The notes below the pieces were generated by a model. That model was not told the DNA's origin. It saw only the letters and a list, made by a program, of their open reading frames with translations, and ran no database searches. Of a stretch of 64,000 bases of DNA, positions 10,262-21,188 are shown piece after piece (the first letter of the stretch is position 1; the number at the start of each line of letters is the position of its first letter). Origin of the DNA: Streptococcus sp. Marseille-Q5986 (GTDB taxonomy: Bacteria; Bacillota; Bacilli; Lactobacillales; Streptococcaceae); contig NZ_CAMPPY010000007.1 of the NCBI RefSeq assembly GCF_946902915.1, positions 44,110-108,109 on the forward strand, given 5' to 3'. The position numbers and the translations under genes are program-made.

Positions 10262-11158
10262 TTATTTAGCTTTTAAAGCCGATAATATATGAGTTCTTAT
10301 ATCCTCAACTCCATTAGGATTTGCTGGTAGGAAGATTGTATTATTACCTTCTTTTTCTGCAAAATTATTCAATGTATCTAAATACTGGTTCGTTAATAGG
10401 ATAGACATGATTTGTTCTTCAGTCAGCTCAACATTAGCTCCCTTTAACTCTTTGATAGAATCAGCCAGCCCGTCAACAATCGCTTTACGCTGCTCTGCAA
10501 TCCCTACACCATGTAGGCGATCTTTTTCTGCTTCTGCTTCTGCTGCGGTCACGATCTTAATCTTATCTGCTTCAGCAAGTTCTTGCGCTGCAACTCTCTT
10601 ACGTTGGGCCGCGTTAATTTCATTCATTGATTGTTTTACTTCAGCATCAGGTTCAACCTTAGTAATCAGCGTTTTGACAATGATATACCCATATGTAGAC
10701 ATTTCTTCCGCCACTTGTTTTTGAACTTCTAAGGCGATTTCATCCTTCTTCTCAAACAACTCATCTAGGGTTAGCTTTGGTACAGATGAACGCAAAGCAT
10801 CTTCAATATAGGATTTGATTTGGGCTTCTGGACGCATCAATTTATAATAGGCATCTGTGACATTGTTTTCATTCACTCGATACTGAGTTGCCACATTCAT
10901 CGTTACAAATACATTATCCTGAGTCTTTGTCTCTACAACGATTTCACTCTGCAACAAGCGTAGTTGTACTCTTGCCGCAATTCTATCAATCCCAAAGGGA
11001 GCCCGCAAATGAATACCACTATTGCTCAACTTTTGGTATTTACCAAAGCGTTCTATAATAGCGACAGATTGTTGTCGTACCACATACACAGAACTAATCG
11101 TAATCACTGATGCAATCACCACTAAAATCAATACAAGAAGTAAAATTTGTAAAACCAT
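10262..11158 (-). CDS. SPFH/Band 7 family membrane protein (stomatin/prohibitin-like)
   Basis: The protein has 298 residues. One N-terminal transmembrane helix (residues about 3-25) precedes a Band 7 domain (VVRQQSVAIIERFGKYQK onward). A long Ala/Glu-rich coiled coil follows (AAEAEAEKDRLHGVGIAEQRKA). SPFH proteins form membrane scaffolds in microdomains and often affect protease or transporter activity; no specific partner is visible here. A consensus-spaced promoter lies at 11185-11213. Confidence 0.88.
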   Translation of the reverse strand: MVLQILLLVLILVVIASVITISSVYVVRQQSVAIIERFGKYQKLSNSGIHLRAPFGIDRIAARVQLRLLQSEIVVETKTQDNVFVTMNVATQYRVNENNVTDAYYKLMRPEAQIKSYIEDALRSSVPKLTLDELFEKKDEIALEVQKQVAEEMSTYGYIIVKTLITKVEPDAEVKQSMNEINAAQRKRVAAQELAEADKIKIVTAAEAEAEKDRLHGVGIAEQRKAIVDGLADSIKELKGANVELTEEQIMSILLTNQYLDTLNNFAEKEGNNTIFLPANPNGVEDIRTHILSALKAK

Positions 11159-11184
11159 GGGAATCTCCCCCTTTCATCATCCTC

Positions 11185-11213
11185 ATTATAACACAATCGT
11201 TATCATTACGCAA
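11185..11213 (-). promoter_or_regulatory. Promoter of the SPFH gene
   Basis: On the minus strand TTGCGT (11208-11213), 17 bp, TATAAT (11185-11190). A 14-bp perfect palindrome (11236-11249) overlaps the upstream ilvA stop. Confidence 0.65.
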
Positions 11214-11240
11214 ATAATATGATAAGAATTTTATTTTAGT

Positions 11241-12491
11241 TTAAACTAACATGTTATACAATGTTTCGTTTCCATTCAAATTAATATAAGACGGGTCAAA
11301 TTTTTCCATTCTACGGATCAAACCTGCATAATCATGCTTATCTGCCAAAGTGATCCCAATTAATACTGGGCCTGTTCCCTTGCTAGCTCGTTTGATATAC
11401 TCAAATCGTGTGATATCATCATTTGGCCCCAAGATATCATTTACAAACTCACGCAAAGCCCCCGGACGCTGTGGAAAATTGACCACAAAGTAATGCTTGA
11501 TCCCATCATAAATCAAGGCACGCTCTTCCATTTCTGGCATACGGTTGATATCATTATTTCCTCCAGAAATGATACAACAAATGGTTTTCCCCTTGATATA
11601 TTCAGCTAAAACTTCTAAAGAAGCAATACTAGCCGCTCCAGCAGGTTCTGCAACAATCCCTTGTTTAGAGTAGAGGTCAATCAAGGTTTCAGAAATCAAT
11701 CCCTCGTCCACCCCAATCAGCGTTTCAACATTCTGACGGGTCGCTTCATAGGTTAATTGTCCAACCTTCTGCACAGCTATCCCATCAGCAAACTTATCAA
11801 TCTCTTTGAGTTTAACTGGTCTCCCAGCTTCAAAGGCAGCTTTCATAGAGCGAGCACCATTAGCTTCTACCCCGATCACTTCAATAGTCGGGTTAGTTTC
11901 CTTAATATATGTAGAAACACCGGCAATCAATCCGCCACCACCTACTGGTACAAGTACGGTATCAAAATCAATAGACTCTTTACGGGCTTCTTCAAGAATC
12001 TCATAGGCGACAGTTCCTTGACCAGCCTGAACATGCGCATCATCAAAAGGATCAATAAAGGTACGATTTTCAGAGACTGTAAATTCTTGAGCTGCTTTGG
12101 CTGAGGCATCAAAGGTATCTCCAACTAGTTTAATGGTTACGAAATCCCCACCAAAAAAGCGAACCTGCCCAATCTTTTGTTGCGGTGTTGTGATGGGCAT
12201 GAAAATAGTAGCAGGAATTTTCATTTCATTACAAGTATAGGCAACTCCCTGCGCATGATTTCCCGCAGAGGCACAGACTACACCACGCTCACGTTCTTTC
12301 TTGCTGAGCTGATAAATGGCATAATAGGCTCCGCGAATCTTAAAGGAACGAACACGTTGGGCATTTTCCTTTTTCAAATAAATCTTAGCACCATACTTCT
12401 CCGATAAATAATGATCATAATCAAGCGGAGTATTGACTACTACACCACTCAATACTTTGTGGGCTTTCACCACGTCTTTTGCACTTAGCAT
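11241..12491 (-). CDS. ilvA: Threonine dehydratase (deaminase), biosynthetic
   Basis: This 416-residue PLP enzyme converts threonine to 2-oxobutanoate, the first step of isoleucine synthesis. The PLP lysine is in the motif RVRSFKIRGAYYAI (about residue 53). The glycine-rich phosphate loop VPVGGGGLIAGV (about residue 185) binds the cofactor. A single C-terminal ACT-like regulatory region (HYFVVNFPQRPGALREF) suggests isoleucine feedback. It lies downstream of ilvC behind a terminator-like hairpin, so expression may depend on read-through. Confidence 0.95.
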   Translation of the reverse strand: MLSAKDVVKAHKVLSGVVVNTPLDYDHYLSEKYGAKIYLKKENAQRVRSFKIRGAYYAIYQLSKKERERGVVCASAGNHAQGVAYTCNEMKIPATIFMPITTPQQKIGQVRFFGGDFVTIKLVGDTFDASAKAAQEFTVSENRTFIDPFDDAHVQAGQGTVAYEILEEARKESIDFDTVLVPVGGGGLIAGVSTYIKETNPTIEVIGVEANGARSMKAAFEAGRPVKLKEIDKFADGIAVQKVGQLTYEATRQNVETLIGVDEGLISETLIDLYSKQGIVAEPAGAASIASLEVLAEYIKGKTICCIISGGNNDINRMPEMEERALIYDGIKHYFVVNFPQRPGALREFVNDILGPNDDITRFEYIKRASKGTGPVLIGITLADKHDYAGLIRRMEKFDPSYINLNGNETLYNMLV

Positions 12492-12517
12492 TGTCCCCTC
12501 CTCAAATACTGTTTAAG

Positions 12518-12548
12518 ATAAAAAGCGAGTTAGTCCCCCAACTCGCCT
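12518..12548 (-). terminator. Terminator between ilvC and ilvA
   Basis: On the minus strand GCGAGTT (arm 12540-12546) and AACTCGC (arm 12525-12531) form a stem followed by TTTTTAT. It lies 20 bp past the ilvC stop and before the ilvA ribosome site. Confidence 0.75.
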
Positions 12549-12567
12549 TCACCTTAATTTCTATCAA

Positions 12568-13623
<1,056 letters not shown>

Positions 13624-13654
13624 TTAGGCTGGTTTAACAAATTTAAGTTTTTTT

Positions 13655-13760
13655 ATACTCAATGAAAATCAAAGAGCAAACTAGGAAGCTAGCCGCAGGC
13701 TGTACTTGAGTACAGCCAGGCAAAGCTGACGTGATTTGAATTTGATTTTCGAAGAGTATT
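13655..13760. repeat. BOX-type intergenic repeat between ilvN and ilvC
   Basis: The element begins ATACTCAATGAAAATCAAAG and ends GATTTTCGAAGAGTAT, the two ends of pneumococcal BOX elements. In between are AAGCTAGCCGCAGGCTG and GCTGACGTG. Its end touches the ilvN stop codon (13759-13761), so BOX sequence supplies part of the stop. It would be transcribed within the ilv mRNA. Confidence 0.85.
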
Positions 13761-14235
13761 AATCGCGGGTAAATCCAGTTGCACCCGTACGAGCAATATT
13801 GCGAATACCGTATGGTCGAATGACTCGCAATAGGGCTTCACTCTTTTCTGCATTTCCTGTCATCTGAATAGTAATCGAGCTTGGCGCTACGTCTACCACC
13901 GTTGCACGGAAAGGTTGGATAATGGCCAAGATTTCTGCACGTTTTTCAGCAGGAGCAGATACCTTCACCAAGATAACTTCTCTTTCCAAGTGTGGTTTAT
14001 CTGTGATATCTCGAATGCGAATCACATCAATCTGACGATTGAGTTGCTTGATGATTTGCTCCACTTCATCATGAGAAGCTACATCAATAATAATGGTAAT
14101 ACGCGATACATTCGGATCTTCTGTTGCTCCAACAGAGATGCTTTCAATATTAACCTGACGACGAGATAGGACACCCGTAAAGCGATTGAGGACTCCTGAT
14201 CGATTTTGTAGTTTTGCTGTTAACATTCTACGCAT
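13759..14235 (-). CDS. ilvN: Acetolactate synthase small (regulatory) subunit
   Basis: The protein has 158 residues. An N-terminal ACT domain (MLTAKLQNRSGVLNRFTGV) binds branched-chain amino acids for feedback inhibition. The C-terminal ALS_ss_C domain follows. It pairs with IlvB, and its start overlaps the ilvB end by 8 bp, which suggests translational coupling. The last bases of the stop come from the BOX element. Confidence 0.95.
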   Translation of the reverse strand: MRRMLTAKLQNRSGVLNRFTGVLSRRQVNIESISVGATEDPNVSRITIIIDVASHDEVEQIIKQLNRQIDVIRIRDITDKPHLEREVILVKVSAPAEKRAEILAIIQPFRATVVDVAPSSITIQMTGNAEKSEALLRVIRPYGIRNIARTGATGFTRD

Positions 14236-15928
14236 GGAACTTCACCCCCAACATCTCATGATTGCTCTTACCAGCTGGTACCATCGGTAAAACCTGTTCC
14301 TTACGAGAAATATCCACCTCGATAAACATGGGCACATCCTCCAGAATGACTTCTAGATCCTTCTCTATCGTCTCTGGATTATCAAATTTATAGTTTTTGA
14401 TGCCGTAAGCCTGTGCCATCAGCTGGAAGTCAGGAAGTGTATCAAAGACTGACTCGGAAGTTCTACCTTCATAGAAGGATTCCTGCCACTGACGAACCAT
14501 TCCTAGGGAGTGGTTATTCAACATGACTACCTTAATCGGTACCTTGTAAATGTTCAAAATAGCTAGTTCTTGGTTGGTCATTTGGAAGCCACCATCACCG
14601 ACAAAAAGGATAACCTCTTTTTCTGGATTGGCAATCTTGGCTCCGATAGCTGCAGGAACTCCGAACCCCATGGTACCCAAACCACCTGAAGTGACTAACT
14701 GACGCTCATTTTGGTAAGGATAATACTGAGCTGTCCACATTTGGTGTTGACCAACGTCTGTGACAACAATGGCATCTCCATTTGTCAATTCACCGATGCG
14801 TTCAATAACAGCCTGAGGTTGAACCACACGTTCTTTCTTATCATAAGAACGAACGCGGTTCTTGTCTTTAGTGACTTTTTCAATCCATTTTTCGGTATTG
14901 TTATGAACAGTTGGCTCTGCCAACAACATCTGCAAGGCTTTCTTAGCATCCCCCACCACAGGAATATCTGCACTGATAATCTTACCAATCTCGGCTGGAT
15001 CAATATCGATATGAGCAACCTTGCCATTCTTAGCAAAGGTCTTAGGATTACCAGTCAGGCGGTCATCGAAACGGCAACCAATACTAATCATAAAGTCCGC
15101 TTCGGTCATGGCAATGTTGGCCGCGAAAGATCCGTGCATGCCTCCCATTCCAAGAAAGAGCGGATGACTCGTCGCAATCGTACCTTGCCCTAAAAGACTG
15201 GTCACGACTGGAATTTGGTAACGTTCAGCAAACTCATTGAGTTCTGTAGCTGCTTCTGCATAACTAACCCCGCCACCTGCCAATAAAACAGGTTTCTTGG
15301 CTTTTGACAATTGCTTCAAGATTTTCTTGATTTGCATGTCATTTGGCTCTAGAGTCGGTTGATAACTTGGCAAATTCACTTCGGGTGAATAGATGAAATC
15401 TGTCTCTAAGGCAGATACGTCTTTTGGTAGGTCAATCACGACGGGCCCTGGACGACCTGTCGTTGCGATATGGACAGCTTCCGTAATGATGCGAGGAATA
15501 TCTGCCGTCTCACGAACTTGGTAATTGTACTTAGTGATTGGCATGGTAATGCCCACGATGTCTGCCTCCTGAAAGGCATCCTTCCCAATCCCTGCACGCG
15601 CCACCTGACCTGTAAAGACCAAAAGGGGAACGCTATCACTCATGGCATCTGCAATCCCTGTAATGGCATTTGTAGCTCCCGGTCCACTCGTGACGACAGC
15701 AACACCCAACTTTCCAGTTGATTTGGCATATCCTTCAGCTTCGTGCAAACAACCTTGCTCATGGCGTCCTAAAATGTGGCGAATGCCTTTAAAATTATAT
15801 ATCGCATCATACAAAGGCAAGACTGCACCACCAGGATAGCCAAATATGGTATCAATTCCTAAATCACGAAGTGTTTCCAAAACTAGGTCTGACCCCGTCT
15901 TAGGAGATTCTAAACTGATTTTCTCCAT
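14228..15928 (-). CDS. ilvB: Acetolactate synthase large (catalytic) subunit
   Basis: This 566-residue thiamine-diphosphate enzyme condenses two pyruvates to acetolactate, or pyruvate and 2-oxobutanoate to acetohydroxybutyrate. The catalytic glutamate lies in GRHEQGCLHEAEGYAKSTG (about residue 55). The ThDP/Mg motif begins GDGGFQMTNQELAIL (about residue 437) and ends in NNHSLGM. It is the first gene of the ilvBNC transcript. The promoter and a CodY-like box lie upstream (15967-16021). Confidence 0.97.
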   Translation of the reverse strand: MEKISLESPKTGSDLVLETLRDLGIDTIFGYPGGAVLPLYDAIYNFKGIRHILGRHEQGCLHEAEGYAKSTGKLGVAVVTSGPGATNAITGIADAMSDSVPLLVFTGQVARAGIGKDAFQEADIVGITMPITKYNYQVRETADIPRIITEAVHIATTGRPGPVVIDLPKDVSALETDFIYSPEVNLPSYQPTLEPNDMQIKKILKQLSKAKKPVLLAGGGVSYAEAATELNEFAERYQIPVVTSLLGQGTIATSHPLFLGMGGMHGSFAANIAMTEADFMISIGCRFDDRLTGNPKTFAKNGKVAHIDIDPAEIGKIISADIPVVGDAKKALQMLLAEPTVHNNTEKWIEKVTKDKNRVRSYDKKERVVQPQAVIERIGELTNGDAIVVTDVGQHQMWTAQYYPYQNERQLVTSGGLGTMGFGVPAAIGAKIANPEKEVILFVGDGGFQMTNQELAILNIYKVPIKVVMLNNHSLGMVRQWQESFYEGRTSESVFDTLPDFQLMAQAYGIKNYKFDNPETIEKDLEVILEDVPMFIEVDISRKEQVLPMVPAGKSNHEMLGVKFHA

Positions 15929-15966
15929 TGTTCCCCTTTCTCTTCTCTTAAAAATAGCTTGTTACT

Positions 15967-16021
15967 ATCATACCATTTTTTCAAAAATTTTCAAGATAAA
16001 AGAAGCAATTTTCTGAATTTT
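15967..16021 (-). promoter_or_regulatory. ilvB promoter with CodY-like box
   Basis: On the minus strand TTGAAA (15989-15994) and an extended -10 TGGTATGAT (core 15967-15972) are 16 bp apart. The 15-mer at 16007-16021 matches the CodY consensus AATTTTCWGAAAATT at 13 of 15 positions. It sits directly upstream of the -35. CodY is known to repress ilv genes when branched-chain amino acids are plentiful. Confidence 0.65.
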
Positions 16022-16210
16022 CTATCTAAAAGTGTATTTATGAACTTTTTTATCATTTTTATTAACATATCCTCAAACTAAGGAACTTTTCCTTGCTTTC
16101 ATTTATTAAATCAGTCTAATTTCTTCGTACATGGGATGGAAGTTGGCAAGATTTTCATTTAATTCCTAAACTCCCATAATATATTCAGCAAATATGCGTG
16201 TAATAAAGGT

Positions 16211-18041
16211 AATCGAGTAGGGAGGACTTTCTCCTCCCTCTCACACCACGGAGCGTGCCGTTCGGCACTCCGCGGTTCAATTCAAATAGTAATCTAAACA
16301 ACTAATGAGTCCTCGTTTTGCGAGGATTTCTTTTGTTATCTTGCGAAGTCCCGCTGTTTTGGCTGCCGCCTGATAATAGTCTGTAAATCCTACGGATTGT
16401 CTAGCCATCCACTCTGGTACACCTAGCTTTCTTAGTCCCCACATCCTGTTCTTGCTAGTTTTCCATTGTTTCCATATAACTATCCTCATACGATTACGAA
16501 GATGTTTGTCTATTTTAGTCATATTTTGTTTCATCTTACCTATCCTAAAATAGTTTATCCATCCTCTTATCACCTGATTTAATCTCAGTATCCTCTAGTC
16601 CATAGGCACTGACCACGAACGATAGGTTAGTTTCTTGAGCTTTCTCTTGAATCTGTTTATTGAATCTTTATGTGGTCTGGCTTCCCATTTTCCATTCATT
16701 TTCACAAAGCCAAATCCTAGGTACTTGAGCCTTGTTGGTTTTGTGACTTTGGATTTAGTAGCATTTACCTTAAGGCTTAGCTTCCTCTCTATCCACGATG
16801 TGACCGTATGCATCACTCTATTTGCAGCTGCACTGCTTGCAACGGTTATTATACAGTCATCTGCATATCTAACAAAGTGCAAGCCTCGTGCTTCTAACTC
16901 TTTGTATAGTTCATTGAGCATTATCTTACTAAGCAAAGGGGATAAGTTACCTCCTTGCGGAATTCCTATAGTGGTTTCTTCGTATTTCCCTTTTACCATA
17001 ACTCCTGCTCTTAGATACTTAGTTACAAGAGATATTACATCTGGGTCTTTCACCGTTTTACCTACCAAGTACATAAGCTTGTCCTGTGGTACGTTATCGA
17101 AAAATTTTTCTAGGTCAATATCCACTATGTATGTGTATCCATCATTTAGATATTCTAGTAGCTCTACTATTGCTTGTTGTGCTCTTCTACCTGGTCTAAA
17201 GCCATAACTATGTTCACTAAATTGTGGCTCAAACATTGGTATTAGAACTTGGGCAATTGCTTGTTCTATGATTCTATCTACTACTGTTGGAAGTCCAAGA
17301 TTTCGTACTCCACCGTTTGGTTTTGGTATTTCTACTCTGAGTACTGGTTGTGGTTTATATTTCCTTTTCAGGATTTTCGTTTTGATATCTATCCAGTTTT
17401 CTTTGAGGTATTTGTTAACATCTTCGACGCTTATACCATCTATGCCTCCGGCACCCTTATTGGCTTTTACCTTTTTGTATGCCATTTTCATATTTTCTCT
17501 GGATAATATTTGGTTCATTAGTTGTCCCATAGATTGTCTCACTTTCCTAATTTTCTTTTGTACATATTAGTCCTAGCTCCTGTGAAATGTTCACTCCGTT
17601 ACGTCTTTGCTACTATGTTTCTTGTCGGACTTATATACTCAGTTTGATTAAGTCACTTTGACTTTTAGAATTGTTCAGCCCTTCGCTCCATTTCCATTAC
17701 AGAAACTTCCCCACTACTATGGCTTCTGCTGACTTCTCACAGTTCGTTGTTACTAGGTTTTCCCTCTGTGAGACCTCACGGGATAAGTCGTCAGTCTTTC
17801 CTCGTCTACCTGCCTAATTTACTTACATAAGTTACGTTTGCCTTTTGGACTTTGTGACCTTATGCCCACTCATCCTTTATGTAAGCCTTGATATTAGGTT
17901 TCTGTACGTCAGGCTACGATTTTGCTATTGCTTCTTCTCGCCATCACCTCACGATGATAACCTTGCAAGTTGCTGTGAGGTTCGTCGGCAACTACGCCCT
18001 ACGTGGACTTTCACCACAGACTGACGGCATGCCCGTCATAC
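16211..18041 (-). mobile_element. Group IIC intron with reverse transcriptase gene
   Basis: On the minus strand the element starts near 18041 (GTATGACGGGCATGCC) and runs to about 16211. The 3' part holds a class C domain V (GAACCGCGGAG and CACGCTCCGTGGTGTGAGAG, about 16230-16275). It resembles the Oceanobacillus IIC intron domain V, including a CGC-type triad. Domain VI and the end CCTACTCGATT follow. A shared AAGTCAGCAGAAG block lies before the RT gene. Insertion is a few bases after the fusA terminator in the same orientation, the known target habit of IIC introns. Exact ends are inferred. Confidence 0.85.
16277..17542 (-). pseudogene. ltrA: Group II intron reverse transcriptase/maturase with an in-frame stop
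   Basis: The RT domains are clear: KKVKANKGAGGIDG (RT-0/1), LEKFFDNVPQDKL, GIPQGGNLSPLLS and the catalytic YADD (FVRYADDCII). The frame meets TAG at 16595-16597, right after SWSVPMD. It continues in the same frame for another 105 codons through the maturase motif VIRGWINYFRIG to the end at 16277. The intact protein would be about 421 residues, without an endonuclease domain, as in class C. The likely cause is a Tyr codon changed to TAG. The truncated 315-residue protein lacks most of domain X, so splicing and mobility are doubtful. Confidence 0.88.
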
Positions 18042-18043
18042 AT

Positions 18044-18070
18044 AAAAAAGGAAGCCACCAAGTGACTTCC
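18044..18070 (-). terminator. fusA terminator, target of the intron
   Basis: On the minus strand GGAAGTCAC and GTGGCTTCC (one mismatch) are followed by TTTTTT. It lies 19 bp past the fusA stop and ends 2-3 bases before the intron start. Confidence 0.85.
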
Positions 18071-18088
18071 TTCTATTGCGAAGACAGA

Positions 18089-20170
18089 TTAGTCTTCACC
18101 TTTGTTTTTCTTAATGATTTCTTCTTGTACTGACTTAGGTACATCTTCATAGTGGTCAAATACCATCATGAAGGTACCACGCCCTTGAGATGCAGAACGA
18201 AGAACTGTTGCGTAACCGAACATTTCAGCAAGTGGAACGTAAGCACGAACGATTTGGCTGTTACCGTGTGCTTCCATACCATCTACACGTCCACGACGAG
18301 CAGTTACGTGACCCATAACATCACCAAGGTTTTCTTCTGGAACAGTGATTGTTACAAGCATCATTGGTTCAAGGATTGCTGGTTGTGCTGATTTAGCAGC
18401 TTCTTTAAGGGCAAGTGAAGCCGCAATCTTGAAGGCAGTTTCAGATGAGTCGACATCGTGGTATGAACCATCGTAAAGCTTAGCTTTAACGTCAACCATT
18501 GGGTAACCTGCAAGAACACCGTTAGCCATAGATTCTACCAAACCTTTTTCAACCGCTGGGATAAATTCACGAGGAACCACACCACCGACGATTGCGTTTT
18601 CGAATTCGAATCCTTTACCTTCTTCGTTTGGAGTAAATTCAATCCATACATCACCGAATTGACCTTTACCACCAGACTGACGTTTGAAGAATCCACGTGC
18701 TTGAGTAGAAGCGCGGAATGTTTCACGGTAAGATACTTGAGGAGCACCTACGTTTGCTTCAACTTTGAACTCACGACGCATACGGTCAACAAGGACATCA
18801 AGGTGAAGCTCACCCATACCAGAGATAACTGTTTCACCAGTTTCAACGTTTGTTTCAACGCGGAATGTTGGATCTTCTTCAGCCAATTTTTGAAGGGCGA
18901 TACCCATCTTATCTTGGTCTGCTTTAGATTTTGGCTCAACCATCAATTGGATAACTGGTTCTGGAACGTTGATTGATTCAAGGATGATTTTAGCTTTTTC
19001 ATCAGTCAAAGAGTCACCAGTTGTAGTATCTTTCAAACCAACGGCAGCAGCGATATCACCTGAGTAAACAGTGTCAATTTCTTGACGGCTGTTGGCGTGC
19101 ATTTGAAGGATACGTCCGATACGCTCACGTTTACCTTTAGAAGTGTTCAATACGTATGAACCTGATTGAAGAACACCTGAGTAAACACGGAAGAATGTCA
19201 AACGACCTACGAATGGGTCAGTCATGATCTTGAAGGCAAGAGCTGCAAATGGCTCTTCATCAGATGCTGGACGAGTTTCTTCTTCTTCTGTATCTGGGTT
19301 GATACCTTTGATCGCTGGGATATCAAGTGGGCTTGGAAGGTAGTCGATAACCGCATCAAGCATCAATTGAACACCTTTGTTCTTGAAGGCTGAACCACAC
19401 AATACTGGGAAGAATTCAACATTGATAGTCGCTTTACGGATACCAGCTTTCAATTCTTCGTTAGTGATTTCTTCACCTTCGAGGTATTTCATCATCAATT
19501 CTTCATCAGTTTCAGCAACTGCTTCGATCAATTTTTCACGATATTCTTGAGCTTGGTCAAGGTATTCAGCTGGAATGTCTTCTTCAAGGATATCTGTACC
19601 AAGGTCGTTTGTATAGATTTCAGCTTTCATCTTGATCAAGTCGATGATACCACGAAAATCATCTTCAGCACCGATTGGTAATTGGATTGGGTGTGCGTTT
19701 GCTTGAAGACGGTCATGAAGTGTGCTTACTGAGTAAAGGAAGTCAGCACCGATTTTGTCCATTTTGTTAGCAAATACGATACGTGGAACTCCATACTCAG
19801 TTGCTTGACGCCAAACTGTTTCAGTTTGAGGCTCAACACCTGATTGTGAGTCAAGAACGGTAACCGCACCGTCCAATACACGAAGAGAACGTTGTACTTC
19901 GATTGTGAAGTCCACGTGCCCGGGTGTGTCGATGATGTTTACGCGGTGGTTGTTCCATTGAGCTGTTGTCGCAGCAGATGTGATAGTGATACCACGTTCT
20001 TGCTCTTGCTCCATCCAGTCCATTTGTGACGCACCTTCGTGAGTTTCACCGATTTTGTGGATTTTACCAGTGTAGTAAAGAATACGCTCAGTAGTTGTTG
20101 TTTTACCGGCATCGACGTGAGCCATGATACCGATATTACGAGTTTTTTCAAGTGAAAATTCGCGTGCCAT
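18089..20170 (-). CDS. fusA: Elongation factor G
   Basis: This 693-residue translation GTPase drives ribosomal translocation and, with RRF, recycling. G-motifs are present: [19 protein letters not shown], the DTPGHVDF G3 motif and [10 protein letters not shown]. Domains II-V follow. The start is the ATG giving [14 protein letters not shown], preceded by an AGGAG site; a longer upstream frame has no support. It is last in the rpsL-rpsG-fusA cluster. An extended -10 (TGTTATAAT, core 20207-20212) may give it a private promoter. Confidence 0.97.
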   Translation of the reverse strand: MAREFSLEKTRNIGIMAHVDAGKTTTTERILYYTGKIHKIGETHEGASQMDWMEQEQERGITITSAATTAQWNNHRVNIIDTPGHVDFTIEVQRSLRVLDGAVTVLDSQSGVEPQTETVWRQATEYGVPRIVFANKMDKIGADFLYSVSTLHDRLQANAHPIQLPIGAEDDFRGIIDLIKMKAEIYTNDLGTDILEEDIPAEYLDQAQEYREKLIEAVAETDEELMMKYLEGEEITNEELKAGIRKATINVEFFPVLCGSAFKNKGVQLMLDAVIDYLPSPLDIPAIKGINPDTEEEETRPASDEEPFAALAFKIMTDPFVGRLTFFRVYSGVLQSGSYVLNTSKGKRERIGRILQMHANSRQEIDTVYSGDIAAAVGLKDTTTGDSLTDEKAKIILESINVPEPVIQLMVEPKSKADQDKMGIALQKLAEEDPTFRVETNVETGETVISGMGELHLDVLVDRMRREFKVEANVGAPQVSYRETFRASTQARGFFKRQSGGKGQFGDVWIEFTPNEEGKGFEFENAIVGGVVPREFIPAVEKGLVESMANGVLAGYPMVDVKAKLYDGSYHDVDSSETAFKIAASLALKEAAKSAQPAILEPMMLVTITVPEENLGDVMGHVTARRGRVDGMEAHGNSQIVRAYVPLAEMFGYATVLRSASQGRGTFMMVFDHYEDVPKSVQEEIIKKNKGED

Positions 20171-20339
20171 GAGGTTTGTTTCTCCTATATTTTTTATTTC
20201 TATTCTATTATAACACGATTTCAATAAAAACGGATAGGCAGGACCCACCCGTTCTCAATGTTTTCATGTTATTGTTGGTTTCAACTTGTAGATAAGTTGA
20301 GTTGTAGCTAAGACTAATCGATTTAGCTAATTTGAACCC

Positions 20340-20676
20340 GAGCGAGGCTCTGCGCAAAAAAGATAAACTACTTTGTGTTCACGGAACACTGCATCAGTTT
20401 CCTATTTTTGCTTTGCGCCTTTAGCGCTCTTGGTATCATAATTGAACCCGGGCTAAAGTTAATTAGCCGATTTGAGCCGGAACGGGATGCTGTGTGAAAA
20501 AGATAAACTTCCTTGTATTCGTCGAATACTGCGTCAGTTTCCTATTTTCACCTTGCATCCTTACCGTTCCTAGCATCATAATCTAGTTGAGCTCAAGCTA
20601 AAAGTCTGGAGAAAAAGATGAATCTCATTGGTTGCAATCGCAACCTGCTTCGATTCCCTATTTTCTCTGGGACTTT
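20340..20676 (-). repeat. Three tandem long-hairpin modules between rpsG and fusA
   Basis: Three diverged modules (about 20340-20429, 20479-20570 and 20601-20676) each fold as one long hairpin. Outer stems are GCGCAA/TTGCGC, GGAACGG/CCGTTCC with GATGC/GCATC, and AAAGTC/GACTTT with GAGAAAA/TTTTCTC. Middle stems are AAACT/AGTTT twice and GAATC/GATTC. Apical stems are GTGTTC/GAACAC, GTATTC/GAATAC and GGTTGC/GCAACC. Sequences differ while pairing is kept, which points to RNA-level constraint. The block occupies most of the 528-bp gap and would be in the rpsL operon mRNA. I cannot name the family. Confidence 0.8.
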
Positions 20677-20698
20677 CTTAACGCTTTCGCATCCCATA

Positions 20699-21169
20699 TT
20701 ACCAACGGAAGTGTGCGAATGCACGGTTAGCTTCAGCCATACGGTGAGTGTCTTCACGTTTCTTAACTGCTGCACCAGTGTTGTTCGCAGCATCCAAGAT
20801 TTCTTTTGCAAGACGGTCTTGCATTGTGTGTTCACCACGAAGACGAGCGATTGTTACCAACCAACGAAGTCCAAGTGTTGTACGACGTTCTGGACGAACT
20901 TCAACTGGGACTTGGTAGTTAGAACCTCCAACACGACGTGCACGTACTTCAAGTACAGGCATGATGTTTTCCATAGCTGTTTCAAATACTTCAAGCGCAT
21001 CATTGCCAGTAGCTTCTTTGATTTGCTCAAAAGCACCGTAAACGATTGAAGCAGCTGTACCACGTTTACCGTCAAGCATAACGCGGTTGATAAGACGAGT
21101 AACTAATTGTGAATTGTAAAGCGGATCTGGCAATACGTCACGTTTTGGAGCTCTATTTTTACGACTCAT
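20699..21169 (-). CDS. rpsG: 30S ribosomal protein S7
   Basis: This 156-residue primary 16S rRNA-binding protein organises the 3' head domain. The conserved N terminus [18 protein letters not shown] and the [16 protein letters not shown] segment are present. The rpsL stop is 19 bp upstream. A 528-bp gap with the three hairpin modules separates it from fusA, longer than usual for this operon. Confidence 0.97.
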
Positions 21170-21188
21170 TTCTCTTTATCCCCTTTCC

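Noticed and set aside
18089..20248. 719-codon version of EF-G
   Set aside because: The first 26 codons lie in the leader with promoter-like sequence; the conserved start [12 protein letters not shown] has its own ribosome site.
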